Shown: positions 25,182-34,676 of the stretch, piece by piece
Layout: each line of letters starts with the position of its first letter
How positions within the stretch are numbered: the first letter of the stretch is position 1
NCBI GenBank assembly: GCA_905198865.1
Contig: CAJKEB010000003.1
Location: 1 to 64,000, forward strand
Source of the DNA: an uncultured Eubacteriales bacterium
GTDB taxonomy: Bacteria > Bacillota > Clostridia > Monoglobales > Monoglobaceae
Reading direction: 5' to 3'
DNA: 64,000 nt
Notes under the pieces: generated by a model
Told to the model about the DNA's origin: nothing
Database searches by the model: none
Seen by the model: the letters and a program-made list of their open reading frames with translations, nothing else
Program-made: the position numbers and the translations under genes

Positions 25182-26438
25182 CTAATTCCTGCGTATCTCT
25201 CCGGCTAAATACAGCGAGCCGCACACGCATATTAATGCGTTGGGATTTTCAGAAGTCCTGTTTGTAAGCTCTTTAAGCGCTGCGGCGCTTTGTTTTATTG
25301 CCGTTGAGTTAATACTATGCTTTGAAAATTCATTGCTTAATTCATTGCATGATAAGCATCTAGGCATATCAACCTCGGTTGTGACAACTTCAGAATTATT
25401 TTTTGCGGCAAAGTCCGAAATCAGTTTTACTATTTCTGAATAGTCCTTGTCCTGCATGACCGCAGTCAAAAAGTATATCTGACGTTTGGTTTGAGAGAGC
25501 GCTTTAAGAAGCGCAGCAATCGCCTGAGGATTGTGCGCGCCGTCTATAACCAGATTTTTATTGAGGTATTCGAGCCTGCCGTTTATTTTTGCGGATTTAA
25601 GGCCGTTTCTAATGTCTGAATTGCTTATCCTATACCCCTTTTTATCTATAACGTTTGCAAGCTCTATTGCGGTTACCGCATTATAAACCTGAAACTCACC
25701 CTCCATTGCGAGGGCGTATTTTTCATTTTTATATACAAAGCTGTTGCCCTTACTGTCTGTATTCGAAATATCTTTTGTATTTGGTACTATAAGCTCGGCG
25801 TTTTGCGTTTTGCATACCTGATTTGCGTTTTCAAACACGACTTTGTCCTGTATTGGATACAAGACAACATTTGAATTTGGCTTGATAATCCCGAACTTAT
25901 CCTTTGAAATTTCGTCAAGAGTGTTTCCAAGATACTGGCAGTGATCAAGTCCGATTGCGGTAAATCCGACAGCTGTCGGGTTTTCAATGACGTTTGTTGC
26001 GTCAAGCTTGCCGCCGAGTCCGACCTCAAGCACCACAAAGTCGCATTTGTTTTTGTGAAAATACTCGATTGCGACTGCCGTGTCAAAAGCGAATTCCGAG
26101 ACTTTTGCGTCGTACCTTTCGGAAATGTCCTTGACATATCCGACTATTTCAACAAGCTCATCATTTGAAATCGGTACACCGTTTATTCTTATTCGTTCGT
26201 TAAAGTATTCCAGATACGGAGATGTGAACAAGCCTACCTTGTAACCTGCCTGCTTTAATATTTCGGCAATCATTGTGCATGTGCTGCCCTTGCCATTTGT
26301 ACCGCCTATATGAATAAACTTCAAGTCATTTTGCGGATTATTCATCATATCCAGAAGTATACGAAGCAGGTCGTTGCCGAGAATTCTGTTGAATTTTGGA
26401 ATGCTGTGAATATATTCGAGTGTTTGTTTGTAGTCCAT
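25182..26438 (-). CDS. folC: folylpolyglutamate / dihydrofolate synthase
   Basis: A 418-residue Mur-ligase-family enzyme adding glutamate to folates. GGTNGKGSTCTMIAEIL near 43-60 is the P-loop; FTSPYLEYFNERIRING near 75-90 and VLEVGLGGKLDATNV near 135-150 are signature blocks; IDGAHNPQAIAALLKAL near 295-312 is the C-terminal domain motif. The ATG directly follows the stop of hisF, so translation is coupled. Confidence 0.94.
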   Translation of the reverse strand: MDYKQTLEYIHSIPKFNRILGNDLLRILLDMMNNPQNDLKFIHIGGTNGKGSTCTMIAEILKQAGYKVGLFTSPYLEYFNERIRINGVPISNDELVEIVGYVKDISERYDAKVSEFAFDTAVAIEYFHKNKCDFVVLEVGLGGKLDATNVIENPTAVGFTAIGLDHCQYLGNTLDEISKDKFGIIKPNSNVVLYPIQDKVVFENANQVCKTQNAELIVPNTKDISNTDSKGNSFVYKNEKYALAMEGEFQVYNAVTAIELANVIDKKGYRISNSDIRNGLKSAKINGRLEYLNKNLVIDGAHNPQAIAALLKALSQTKRQIYFLTAVMQDKDYSEIVKLISDFAAKNNSEVVTTEVDMPRCLSCNELSNEFSKHSINSTAIKQSAAALKELTNRTSENPNALICVCGSLYLAGEIRRN

Positions 26439-27206
26439 TTATTTTTCTGTTCTGCGAACAGGTACTCCTTCTTTCTCAAGATAATTTTTCAGGTCGTTTA
26501 TTTCAATTTCCCTGAAGTGGAAGAGCGAGGCTGCAAGAGCGGCGTCCGCCTTTCCGTCCGTCAGGGCTTCTTTAAAGTGAGACATTTCGCCGGCTCCGCC
26601 GGAAGCGATAACGGGAATATTGACCGCTTCTGAGATTGTTCGTGTAAGCTCAATGTCATATCCGGCCTTTGTTCCGTCACAGTCCATAGAGGTCAGAAGA
26701 ATTTCGCCTGCGCCAAGCCCTTCGGCTTTCTTTGCCCACTCGACAGCATCAAGACCCGTGTCAATCCTGCCGCCGTTTATATAGACGTTCCAGCCACCGT
26801 TTTCACGGTGTTTTGCGTCAATCGCTACAACTACGCACTGGCTGCCGAACTTCTGTGCCGCATCGGATATAAGCTGCGGATTGCGTATAGCCGATGAGTT
26901 TATAGAAATCTTGTCAGCGCCCTGTAGCAGCAGCTCACGAAAGTCATCGACAGATTTTATTCCACCGCCCACAGTGAAGGGGATAAAGACCGTTTCTGCC
27001 ACCTTTCGCGCCATTTCAACAACAGTGTTTCTTGCCTCGTGCGTTGCCGTTATATCCAAAAAGACAAGCTCGTCCGCTCCTGCCTCGTTATATACCTTCG
27101 CAACCTCGACCGGATCCCCTGCGTCAATCAGGTTGACGAAATTCACACCTTTAACAACACGCCCGTTTTTTACATCAAGACATGGGATTATTCGTTTTGC
27201 ATACAT
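26439..27206 (-). CDS. hisF: imidazole glycerol phosphate synthase subunit HisF
   Basis: A 255-residue (beta-alpha)8 barrel, the cyclase half of the HisFH complex. With ammonia from HisH it converts PRFAR to imidazole glycerol phosphate and AICAR. The catalytic Asp residues are visible in [14 protein letters not shown] (residue 11) and VVAIDAKH (near 130). Phosphate-binding VGGGIKS and [10 protein letters not shown] are present. It lies 25 bases after hisH. The other histidine genes are not in the window. Confidence 0.96.
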   Translation of the reverse strand: MYAKRIIPCLDVKNGRVVKGVNFVNLIDAGDPVEVAKVYNEAGADELVFLDITATHEARNTVVEMARKVAETVFIPFTVGGGIKSVDDFRELLLQGADKISINSSAIRNPQLISDAAQKFGSQCVVVAIDAKHRENGGWNVYINGGRIDTGLDAVEWAKKAEGLGAGEILLTSMDCDGTKAGYDIELTRTISEAVNIPVIASGGAGEMSHFKEALTDGKADAALAASLFHFREIEINDLKNYLEKEGVPVRRTEK

Positions 27207-27231
27207 ATATTATTGCCCTCCTGCTTCAGAC

Positions 27232-27837
27232 TTACAGACTGCCGAAATTTTTAAGTATTTTAAGCCCCAGATTTCCGCTCTTTTCCGGGTGGAACTGGGT
27301 CGCATACACATTGTCTTTGTGCAGTGAAATCGGCAGTGTGTGGCCGTACTCGGTAGTTGCCGATATAATGCTCTTGTCCTCAGGCTCCATATAAAACGAG
27401 TGTACGAAATAAACATACGGCTCACTGCCCAAATCCTTAAATATCGGACAATCCGGCTTATAATCAATAGAATTCCAGCCCATATGCGGTATTTTAAGTC
27501 CGTCAGTGTGGGGGATTTTTTTGATTTCACCCTCAAAGATACCGAGACCCTTTGCTTCGGGCGATTCCTCACTCGATTCAAACAACAGCTGCAAGCCGAG
27601 GCAAATCCCAAGAAACGGCGTACCGCTTTCAATAACCTTATGTATACAGCCGCTTAGCCCTTTGTCATTAATCGACTTCATACAGTCGCCGAATGCTCCG
27701 ACTCCCGGAAGAATTACTTTGTCTGCTTCCAAAATCTTTTTGGAATCTGAAGTTATTTCAGTCTCAAAGCCCAAAAACTCAAGAGCTTTCTCAACCGAAC
27801 GCAGATTCCCTGCTCCGTAATCTATTATTCTGATCAT
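27232..27837 (-). CDS. hisH: imidazole glycerol phosphate synthase subunit HisH
   Basis: A 201-residue class I glutamine amidotransferase that delivers ammonia to HisF. The nucleophile Cys is in LGICLGLQLLF near residue 80, and the His-Glu pair is in ATQFHPEKSG near 180. MIRIIDYGAGNL is the normal N-terminus. ATG at 27837 is chosen over one at 27855 because GGAGTGAT lies just upstream. First gene of hisH-hisF-folC, with a strong promoter. Confidence 0.95.
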   Translation of the reverse strand: MIRIIDYGAGNLRSVEKALEFLGFETEITSDSKKILEADKVILPGVGAFGDCMKSINDKGLSGCIHKVIESGTPFLGICLGLQLLFESSEESPEAKGLGIFEGEIKKIPHTDGLKIPHMGWNSIDYKPDCPIFKDLGSEPYVYFVHSFYMEPEDKSIISATTEYGHTLPISLHKDNVYATQFHPEKSGNLGLKILKNFGSL

Positions 27838-27866
27838 AATATCACTCCATAACATTAATTGTCACA

Positions 27867-27895
27867 ATTATACTATTATACGCCGTATTTTGCAA
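27867..27895 (-). promoter_or_regulatory. promoter of hisH-hisF-folC
   Basis: Minus strand: TTGCAA (27890-27895), 17-base spacer, TATAAT (27867-27872), 30 bases before the hisH ATG. No T-box or histidine attenuator is visible in so short a leader. Confidence 0.78.
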
Positions 27896-27919
27896 GTAAT
27901 AAAACAAAAAATATTTTAC

Positions 27920-27954
27920 AAAGACAAAGAGAACGCCGGAAATTCCGACGTTCT
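27920..27954 (-). terminator. terminator of the LRR protein gene
   Basis: On the minus strand AGAACGTCGG pairs with CCGGCGTTCT (one G-U pair, loop of five), then CTTTGTCTTTG. It lies 11 bases after the stop codon of the minus-strand LRR gene and before the hisH promoter. Confidence 0.7.
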
Positions 27955-27965
27955 GCATAAGCAAA

Positions 27966-29501
27966 TTATTGAACTGCTTCAATAAGCGGATGCATATTAT
28001 CATCCCAAATGTACAGCTTATAATTCTCTGACTGCGGAATATCCACCGTAAGCTGTACGCCGTTCTCGAATTCTTCATTTATTCCGGATTTTATATCTGT
28101 CACAACATAATCGTCGCTGTATTCAGCAGCAAATAGTTGTATACCTGACAAGTCAACAGTCTCTCCTTCAACCGGTGTAACAGTAAACACAAATTTATCC
28201 CCGTTAATATCTTTGGTTACGTTAATCTTGTCAGATATTGGGGTGATGACACTGACATTACTATTGTAATGTATTACAGCATTTGTCAAATCTTCATTAG
28301 ATGAACCAATATCTATATTATTCCATTCTTCCTCAGTGCCGGAATAATATACATTAGTCAAACTGCTACAACCGGAAAAAGCTTCCCATTGAATACTTGT
28401 AACGCTGTTTGGTATGGTTATACTCGTTAAGTTGCTGCAACCATCAAATGCACCTCTATCAATACTTGTAACGCTGTTTGGTATAGTTATATTTGTTAAG
28501 CCTTTGCAAGCCACAAGCATCCAAGTATTAATAATTGTAATACTGTTTGGTATAGTTATATTTGTTAAGTTGTTGCAACCATTAAACGCACCATATTTAA
28601 TACTTATAACGCTGTTTGGAATGGTTATACTTGTTAAGCTGTTGCAACCTGAAAATGCATAAATTCCGATACTTACAATTTTGTTTGGTAAATTTATGCC
28701 TGTCAGGGCACTGCAATCAGAAAATGCATTATTTCCAATACTCGTAACGCTGTCTGGAATGTTTATACTTGTTAAGCTGCTGCAATCAGAAAATGCATAA
28801 TTTCCAATATTTTTAACGCTGTTGGGGATAGTATAAGTTCCGGTCTTTGCTCCGGGACAGCATACTAATACGGTTTTGTCTTTATTAAATAAAACTCCAT
28901 TCATAGAACTGTATTTTGGATTATCTTCTTCAACATTTATACTTGATAAATTGATGCAATGTAAAAACGTATCATAACAAATTAAAGTAACGCTGTTTGG
29001 AATAGTTATGCTCGTTAAATTGCTGCAATTGGAAAACACAGAACTACCAATACTTGTAACGCCGTTTGGAATGTTTATATTTGTTAAGCTGTTGCAATAA
29101 TAAAACGCATCATATCCAATACTTGTAACGCTGTCTGGAATGGTTAGGCTTGTTAAGCTTCTGCAATATGCAAACGCAGAACTACCAATACTTGTAACGC
29201 CGTTTGGAATGTTTATACTTGTTAAGCTGTCGCAATCATAAAACGCATCACTTCCAATACTTGTAACGCTGTTGCCGTCAATTTCAGAAGGTATATCTAT
29301 GGTTACTGCGCTTGGATTACAACCGTAAATTGTTATTGTGTTGTCATCATTGATATAATATGTCAGGTAACCGTATGAATAGATTGTGGTCAAATCGTCC
29401 GAAGTATCTGCTTTATCGGCAAATACCGAAGCAGGAACGACAGACAGCAGCATTGCTGCGACAATCATCACGCTGATTAGTTTGTTTGGGAATTTTTTCA
29501 A
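27966..29501 (-). CDS. BspA-like leucine-rich-repeat surface protein
   Basis: About 511 residues. A signal peptide (MKKFPNKLISVMIVAA to VFA) precedes about 13 LRR_5 repeats of 22-23 residues with the pattern ITIPNSVTSIGxxAFxxCxxLTS, spanning about 60-415. A C-terminal domain of about 100 residues (GDKFVFTVTPVEGETVDLSGIQLF) has no anchor motif, so the protein is probably secreted. BspA repeats mediate binding to host or other bacterial surfaces. The start is placed at TTG 29501 because AGAGGGTGT lies seven bases upstream and gives a normal signal peptide; the upstream ATG at 29528 has no ribosome binding site. The insertion NVEEDNPKYSSMNGVLFNKDKTVLVCCP is the usual BspA variant repeat. Confidence 0.85.
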   Translation of the reverse strand: MKKFPNKLISVMIVAAMLLSVVPASVFADKADTSDDLTTIYSYGYLTYYINDDNTITIYGCNPSAVTIDIPSEIDGNSVTSIGSDAFYDCDSLTSINIPNGVTSIGSSAFAYCRSLTSLTIPDSVTSIGYDAFYYCNSLTNINIPNGVTSIGSSVFSNCSNLTSITIPNSVTLICYDTFLHCINLSSINVEEDNPKYSSMNGVLFNKDKTVLVCCPGAKTGTYTIPNSVKNIGNYAFSDCSSLTSINIPDSVTSIGNNAFSDCSALTGINLPNKIVSIGIYAFSGCNSLTSITIPNSVISIKYGAFNGCNNLTNITIPNSITIINTWMLVACKGLTNITIPNSVTSIDRGAFDGCSNLTSITIPNSVTSIQWEAFSGCSSLTNVYYSGTEEEWNNIDIGSSNEDLTNAVIHYNSNVSVITPISDKINVTKDINGDKFVFTVTPVEGETVDLSGIQLFAAEYSDDYVVTDIKSGINEEFENGVQLTVDIPQSENYKLYIWDDNMHPLIEAVQ

Positions 29502-29570
29502 TTTTGACACCCTCTTATTAATGAACATACGATTTTCTTAGTGAGAATATTTATTATATAATATGTGATT

Positions 29571-29599
29571 ATTATATCACAGCAGTTTTACGTTGTAAA
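29571..29599 (-). promoter_or_regulatory. promoter of the LRR protein gene
   Basis: Minus strand: TTTACA (29594-29599), 17-base spacer, TATAAT (29571-29576). It predicts a start near 29564 and a leader of about 60 bases to TTG 29501. Confidence 0.72.
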
Positions 29600-29628
29600 T
29601 GAAATATTTAGAAAAATATTAAAATTGC

Positions 29629-29657
29629 TTGATATATTTGACAGTTTGTTGTATAAT
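29629..29657 (+). promoter_or_regulatory. promoter of the fmt-to-thiN operon
   Basis: TTGATA (29629-29634), 17-base spacer, TATAAT (29652-29657). It is divergent from the LRR promoter and precedes ten plus-strand genes with no internal terminator seen. Confidence 0.78.
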
Positions 29658-29713
29658 CATAATAATATAGAGTGCAAAGATTGATAAGAGAATATTAGGA
29701 GAAAATACAGCAT

Positions 29714-30652
29714 ATGAAAGTATTATTTATGGGTACGCCGGATTTTGCGGTGCCGTGCCTCAGTGCAATAGTTGAAGACGGAGCAAATCAGGTTGTGGGT
29801 GTTGTGTCACAGCCGGATAAGCCTAAGGGCAGAGGTCATAAGATGCAATACACCCCTGTAAAGGAAAGGGCTTTACAATATAATATTCCTGTTTTTCAGC
29901 CCGAGACCTTGAGAAACAACAGCTTTGAAAGTGAGCTGCGTGAGCTGAAGCCCGATGTAATCGTTGTTGTGGCTTACGGTCAGTTATTGCCGGAGTATGT
30001 TTTGAATTATCCGAAGTACGGATGTGTAAATGTACATGGTTCACTGCTGCCGAAGTACAGAGGCGCAGCGCCTATACAGAGATGCGTTATTGACGGTGAG
30101 AAAAAGACCGGGGTTACTACCATGTACATGGCAAAGTCGCTTGATACCGGTGATATGATATTAAAGTCAGAAACCGAAATAGGCGAGTATGAAACTGCCG
30201 GTGAGCTGCACGACAGATTGTCCGTTATGGGTGCGGAGCTTATTGTGAAAACTTTGGCTCAAATAAGTGACGGCACTGCGCCGAGAGAAAAGCAGGATGA
30301 TTCGCAGGCAAACTATGCTAAAATGATGTCGAAGGAGACCGGGCATATAGATTGGTCAAAGCCGGCTGATGAGATTATTCACTTAATTCTCGGCACGAAT
30401 CCGTGGCCTGTTGCATACACGTCATACAAATCGGAAACAATGAAGATATACATGGCAAAGCACGGAGAGACCGTTCCGCCAACCGCCCGGCCCGGTGAAA
30501 TAATTGCTGTTAACAAGAAAAATTTAGCCGTTGCCTGTGGCGACGGAAACAGCGTATTGATTGAAGAAATTCAGTTCAAGGGCGGGAAGCGAATGAATGT
30601 GGTGAGTTATTTGAACGGTCACAGTATTGATGCCGGAGAAGTATTGATATAG
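29714..30652 (+). CDS. fmt: methionyl-tRNA formyltransferase
   Basis: A 312-residue enzyme that formylates initiator Met-tRNA using 10-formyl-tetrahydrofolate. MGTPDFAVPCL at the N-terminus, VNVHGSLLPKYRGAAPIQRCVIDG near 107-130 with the catalytic Asn and His, and MAKSLDTGDM near 138-147 with the catalytic Asp are all present. The C-terminal OB-fold includes GEIIAV and GKRMNVVSYLNG. The deformylase gene def, often adjacent, is not here. First gene of the operon. Confidence 0.96.
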   Translation: MKVLFMGTPDFAVPCLSAIVEDGANQVVGVVSQPDKPKGRGHKMQYTPVKERALQYNIPVFQPETLRNNSFESELRELKPDVIVVVAYGQLLPEYVLNYPKYGCVNVHGSLLPKYRGAAPIQRCVIDGEKKTGVTTMYMAKSLDTGDMILKSETEIGEYETAGELHDRLSVMGAELIVKTLAQISDGTAPREKQDDSQANYAKMMSKETGHIDWSKPADEIIHLILGTNPWPVAYTSYKSETMKIYMAKHGETVPPTARPGEIIAVNKKNLAVACGDGNSVLIEEIQFKGGKRMNVVSYLNGHSIDAGEVLI

Positions 30653-30697
30653 TGCGATATTCGGCTGACGAATGTATAATTTAATCAGGAGGTAAGT

Positions 30698-31408
30698 ATG
30701 TATTATTATTGGATGTATGACACTACAATGCTGCTGCTTATACCGGCAATTATTTTGGCTATGTGGGCGCAGTTTAAGGTCAGCAGTACGTTTAACAAAT
30801 ATTCACAGATTGCGTCTGTGCGCGGCCTGACCGGAGCAGACGCGGCAAGACAGATACTGGACAGAAACGGACTTAGCTCTGTGCGTGTACAGCGTGTAGC
30901 AGGAAATCTGACAGACCATTTTGATCCGCGTACGAATGTGGTCAATTTGTCAGATGCGACATATGCGAGCAGCAGTATCGGTGCAATAGGCGTTGCTGCC
31001 CATGAGTGCGGACACGCTGTTCAGCATGCAACGGGATACGGACCGATAAGGGTCAGAAATGCGATTGTTCCGGTTGTCAGCTTTTGCAGTAAGGCGGCTA
31101 TGCCGATAATCTTGATTGGATTTATTCTGTCGGCGTTCGGCGGATTTGCGCCGGTTATTATCAAGATCGGCATTATACTCTATGCCGCAACAGTTGCGTT
31201 TCAGATTATAACGCTTCCGGTTGAGTTCAATGCGAGCAGCCGCGCGCTTAAAACGCTTGAATCGTATAGTATGCTTAACTCTGAGGAAATCAAGGGCGCA
31301 AGAAAGGTTCTGAGCGCCGCGGCCATGACATATGTTGCAGCTGCTTTTTCGGCGATAATGATGTTGCTGAGACTTATTTTGCTGTCAAACAACAGAAGAC
31401 GTGATTAG
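30698..31408 (+). CDS. membrane zinc metallopeptidase (YugP family)
   Basis: A 236-residue membrane protein. One N-terminal hydrophobic helix (about 6-25) precedes a cytosolic part with VAAHECGHAVQH near 104-115, the HExxH zinc site. Two or three further helices lie near 125-170 and 205-230. This is the neutral zinc metallopeptidase family of Bacillus YugP; its substrate is unknown. AGGAGG precedes the ATG. Placed between fmt and rsmB, as commonly seen in Clostridia. Confidence 0.88.
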   Translation: MYYYWMYDTTMLLLIPAIILAMWAQFKVSSTFNKYSQIASVRGLTGADAARQILDRNGLSSVRVQRVAGNLTDHFDPRTNVVNLSDATYASSSIGAIGVAAHECGHAVQHATGYGPIRVRNAIVPVVSFCSKAAMPIILIGFILSAFGGFAPVIIKIGIILYAATVAFQIITLPVEFNASSRALKTLESYSMLNSEEIKGARKVLSAAAMTYVAAAFSAIMMLLRLILLSNNRRRD

Positions 31409-31424
31409 AAGGAGTTTTGACGAG

Positions 31425-32735
31425 ATGAACGCAAGAGAGGCTGCGGTAAAAATATTGTTTAAACTTGACAGAGATAATGCTTATGTGAACAAGGCTCTTG
31501 CTGACGAGCTTAAGAATAATTTATTTACGGACGTTGACAAGGGATTTATCACGGAAATCGTTATGGGCTGTGTCAAGAACCGTGAGCTGCTGGACTTTTA
31601 TATTATGCAGTTTTCTAAAGTTAAAATCAGAAAGATGTCGGTTCAGGTGCGGAACATACTTGAAGCCGGAGCATATCAGATTATGTTTCTGGATAAGGTT
31701 CCGGATTCGGCGGCGTGTAACGAGAGTGTCAAGCTTGCAAGGAAATATGCGTCAAGGTCAAGCGGATTTATCAACGGCATATTGCGTAATCTTTCAAGAA
31801 ACAAATCGGCAGTTAAACAGCCTGACAAAAGCGGAGACAAAGTAAAGTATTTGTCGGTCAGATATTCATATCCCGTCTGGCTGACTGAAATGCTCACTGA
31901 GCAGTATGGCCTTGAGACCTGCGAGTTGATTCATGACGCAGCGAACAAGTCGTACAATCCAATGATACGGGCAAACAGATTAAAGTCGGATTGCTGTACC
32001 GGTGGAGAGCTTGATAAAGATAAATTTATTGGGATTTTAAAACGCGATGGCATAGAGGTCTGTGCGGACAGCGAGATTGACGTGTGTTTTCATGTTAAAG
32101 GCAAGCTTGATATAAACAGCTCGGCGGCATACAAAGCCGGGTATTACACGCTTCAAAACCGCAGCTCACAGCTTGCGGTTATAGCGCTCAATCCAAAGCC
32201 TGGCGAATTTATAATCGATATGTGTGCGGCGCCCGGTGGCAAGACTACTGCCGCTGCCGAACGTATGAACAACACCGGCAAAATTCTTGCTTTTGATATA
32301 CATGAACATAAGATTGAACTGATTGACAAAGCGGCAAAGAGGCTTGGAATAGATATTATCAAACCGGAGCTTAAGGACGCTGCCGTTTTTGATGAAAGGT
32401 ATGCCGGTGCTGCGGACAGAGTGTTTGTTGACGCACCGTGTTCGGGTTTTGGGGTTATACATACAAAGCCCGATATAAAGCGTCACAGGAAGCCTGAGGA
32501 CATTGAAGAGCTTGTTCAGATACAGAGCCGGATTTTAGATACTGCCTCAAAATATGTCAAGCCCGGCGGAGTTTTGGTATACAGTACGTGTACCATTTTA
32601 AAGCAGGAAAATGAGATGCAGATTAAGAACTTTTTAAACACTCACAGTGAATTTAATCTTGATTATGAAAGGACGCTGCTGACTCATGTTGAGGGCGGAA
32701 GCGGATTTTATATCGCAAGATTGATAAAGCATTAG
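31425..32735 (+). CDS. rsmB: 16S rRNA m5C967 methyltransferase
   Basis: About 436 residues. An N-terminal NusB-like RNA-binding domain (residues 1-130, MNAREAAVKILFKL) is followed by an RsmF/Nop2-type methyltransferase domain. IDMCAAPGGKTTAAAERM near 265-285 binds S-adenosylmethionine; VDAPCSGFG near 335 and YSTCTILKQENE near 388 supply the two Cys of m5C chemistry. ATG at 31425 has AGAAGGAG ten bases upstream, overlapping the end of the protease gene. Confidence 0.94.
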   Translation: MNAREAAVKILFKLDRDNAYVNKALADELKNNLFTDVDKGFITEIVMGCVKNRELLDFYIMQFSKVKIRKMSVQVRNILEAGAYQIMFLDKVPDSAACNESVKLARKYASRSSGFINGILRNLSRNKSAVKQPDKSGDKVKYLSVRYSYPVWLTEMLTEQYGLETCELIHDAANKSYNPMIRANRLKSDCCTGGELDKDKFIGILKRDGIEVCADSEIDVCFHVKGKLDINSSAAYKAGYYTLQNRSSQLAVIALNPKPGEFIIDMCAAPGGKTTAAAERMNNTGKILAFDIHEHKIELIDKAAKRLGIDIIKPELKDAAVFDERYAGAADRVFVDAPCSGFGVIHTKPDIKRHRKPEDIEELVQIQSRILDTASKYVKPGGVLVYSTCTILKQENEMQIKNFLNTHSEFNLDYERTLLTHVEGGSGFYIARLIKH

Positions 32736-32802
32736 TTGTTTTGATATAGGTGTCGCACGAATTGTGACAGAGGGGCAAAAATTTATATGAAAGTTAGAAG
32801 AT

Positions 32803-33852
32803 ATGACGGATATAATTAATAAACCACAAAGACTAAACCTGAAGGACTTCACTCAGACTGAGCTTGAAGAGTACATTGTTTCAATTGGCGAACAGAAATT
32901 TCGTGCAAAGCAGATATATAAGTGGCTGTTTGAAGCAGGCGTAACAGACTTTGATGAAATGACAAACATTTCAAAGGCTCTCAGAGATAAGCTTTCGCAA
33001 CGCTGTACTACCGGAAATCTGATTGTTGAAAAAAAGTTTGTTTCAAGACTTGACGGAACACGCAGATATTTGTTAAAATTAAGCGACGGCAATTATATTG
33101 AATCCGTGCTGATGAAGTATCATCATGGTTATTCGATATGTATTTCATCGCAGGTAGGCTGTGCTATGGGGTGCAGGTTCTGCGCTTCGACTAAAAACGG
33201 CAAGGTTCGCAATCTGACCTCCGGTGAGATAATCGACCAGATTATTACGGTTCAGCGCGATATAGGAACGCGTATATCGAATATTGTGATGATGGGCGTC
33301 GGCGAGCCGTTTGATAATTTCGACAATGTTATAAAGTTCATTGAAAACGTCAATAATCCATTGGGACTTGGCATAGGTCAGAGGCATATAACAATATCCA
33401 CCTGCGGACTGGTTGAGAAGATTTGCAGGCTTGCCGATATGAATTTGCAGATTACGCTTGCAATATCGCTTCATGCAACAGACGACGAATCAAGAAGTGA
33501 AATAATGCCTGTCAATAAGAAGTACGGCATTAAAAAGCTGATTAAAGCATGCAGATATTATTCTGAGAAAACAGGAAGAAGAATAACCTTTGAATATACG
33601 CTAATACATGGCGTGAATGATTTTGAAAATAACGCACTGGCGCTTGCGAAGCAGCTTAAAGGAATGTTGTGCCATGTGAATCTGATACCCGTTAATTCTG
33701 TTGAGGGAACCGGATTTTCTGCCGGCAGTGCTGAGAGTATTGAGCGGTTCAGAGGAATAATAGAAAAGAACGGAATCTCTGCGACCGTTCGGCGCGAGAT
33801 GGGCAGCGACATATCCGCTGCCTGCGGTCAGCTGCGGAGTAGTATCAAATAA
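32803..33852 (+). CDS. rlmN: 23S rRNA / tRNA adenine-C2 methyltransferase
   Basis: A 349-residue radical-SAM enzyme that methylates A2503 of 23S rRNA and A37 of some tRNAs. The iron-sulfur motif CAMGCRFC is near 115-122; MMGVGEPFDN near 165-175 and LAISLHATDDESR near 220-232 are family blocks. The catalytic Cys pair includes the Cys near the C-terminus in ISAACGQL. The ribosome binding site is poor (AGAAGAT), so translation may depend on upstream flow from rsmB. Confidence 0.95.
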   Translation: MTDIINKPQRLNLKDFTQTELEEYIVSIGEQKFRAKQIYKWLFEAGVTDFDEMTNISKALRDKLSQRCTTGNLIVEKKFVSRLDGTRRYLLKLSDGNYIESVLMKYHHGYSICISSQVGCAMGCRFCASTKNGKVRNLTSGEIIDQIITVQRDIGTRISNIVMMGVGEPFDNFDNVIKFIENVNNPLGLGIGQRHITISTCGLVEKICRLADMNLQITLAISLHATDDESRSEIMPVNKKYGIKKLIKACRYYSEKTGRRITFEYTLIHGVNDFENNALALAKQLKGMLCHVNLIPVNSVEGTGFSAGSAESIERFRGIIEKNGISATVRREMGSDISAACGQLRSSIK

Positions 33853-33899
33853 CAGGTTACGGCGGGCTAAAGTGGGTAGACTTATATAGAAAGGAATGA

Positions 33900-34676
33900 T
33901 TGAAATTGAAGTTTGATGTATACGGCATTACCGACACGGGATGCGTACGTGAACTCAACGAGGACAATTTCTGCATTTGCGGGTTTGAGCATAATACTCA
34001 GCCGGGCTTTTGTGTGATTGCAGACGGCATGGGCGGTCACAATGCGGGCGAAGTCGCCAGTCAGCTTGCTATTGATTTTATTACTGAATCACTGAGCAAT
34101 ATTTTGGAATGTGACGGCGATAATGAGGTTTCTGATATACCGCGCAAAATAAACGATGCTGTTAATTCTGCAAATGAGAGTATATATAATCTTTCACGGA
34201 AAGATGATAGCCGCATGGGAATGGGAACTACAACGGTTATTTGTGTTTTTGCCGATAATGAAGGTTACATAGCCAACGTGGGTGACAGCAGGGCATATGC
34301 CTGCAGAAAAGACGAGATATATCAGATAACGGTTGACCATTCGGTGGTCGAAGAAATGGTTGCAAACGGTTCAATCACCAGAGAAGAAGCAAGAGTTCAT
34401 CCTCAAAAGAATATTATCACAAGAGCTATAGGCAGTGAAAAAAATACAAGGGCAGATATATTTGAATACGAATATAAAGCCGGAGACAGTATTATAATGT
34501 GCAGTGACGGACTCAGCGGTATGGTAGATGATGAAACGATTTTGGACACTGTCAAAAATTACAGCAGTTCAAAAGATATTTCCGAGTATTTGTGTAACCT
34601 TGCAAAGAATAATGGCGGCGTTGATAATATAACCGTCATTACTATACGCATTTTAGAGGAGGAAGAATCCGTATGA
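33900..34676 (+). CDS. prpC: PP2C-family serine/threonine protein phosphatase
   Basis: A 258-residue metal-dependent phosphatase. VYGITDTGCVRELNEDNF, VIADGMGGHNAGEVAS near 40-55, NVGDSRAYACR near 122-132 and MCSDGLSGMVDD near 200-211 are the metal- and phosphate-binding motifs. It dephosphorylates the partner kinase PrkC and its substrates. Two in-frame TTG codons are possible starts (33900 or 33906); AAAGGAA lies four or ten bases upstream. The stop overlaps the prkC ATG by four bases. Confidence 0.94.
   Translation: MKLKFDVYGITDTGCVRELNEDNFCICGFEHNTQPGFCVIADGMGGHNAGEVASQLAIDFITESLSNILECDGDNEVSDIPRKINDAVNSANESIYNLSRKDDSRMGMGTTTVICVFADNEGYIANVGDSRAYACRKDEIYQITVDHSVVEEMVANGSITREEARVHPQKNIITRAIGSEKNTRADIFEYEYKAGDSIIMCSDGLSGMVDDETILDTVKNYSSSKDISEYLCNLAKNNGGVDNITVITIRILEEEESV

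Noticed and set aside
28250..29300. Regularly spaced near-identical repeats that could suggest a CRISPR array
   Set aside because: The period is about 66-69 bases in coding frame and encodes LRR units; no unique spacers and no cas genes.
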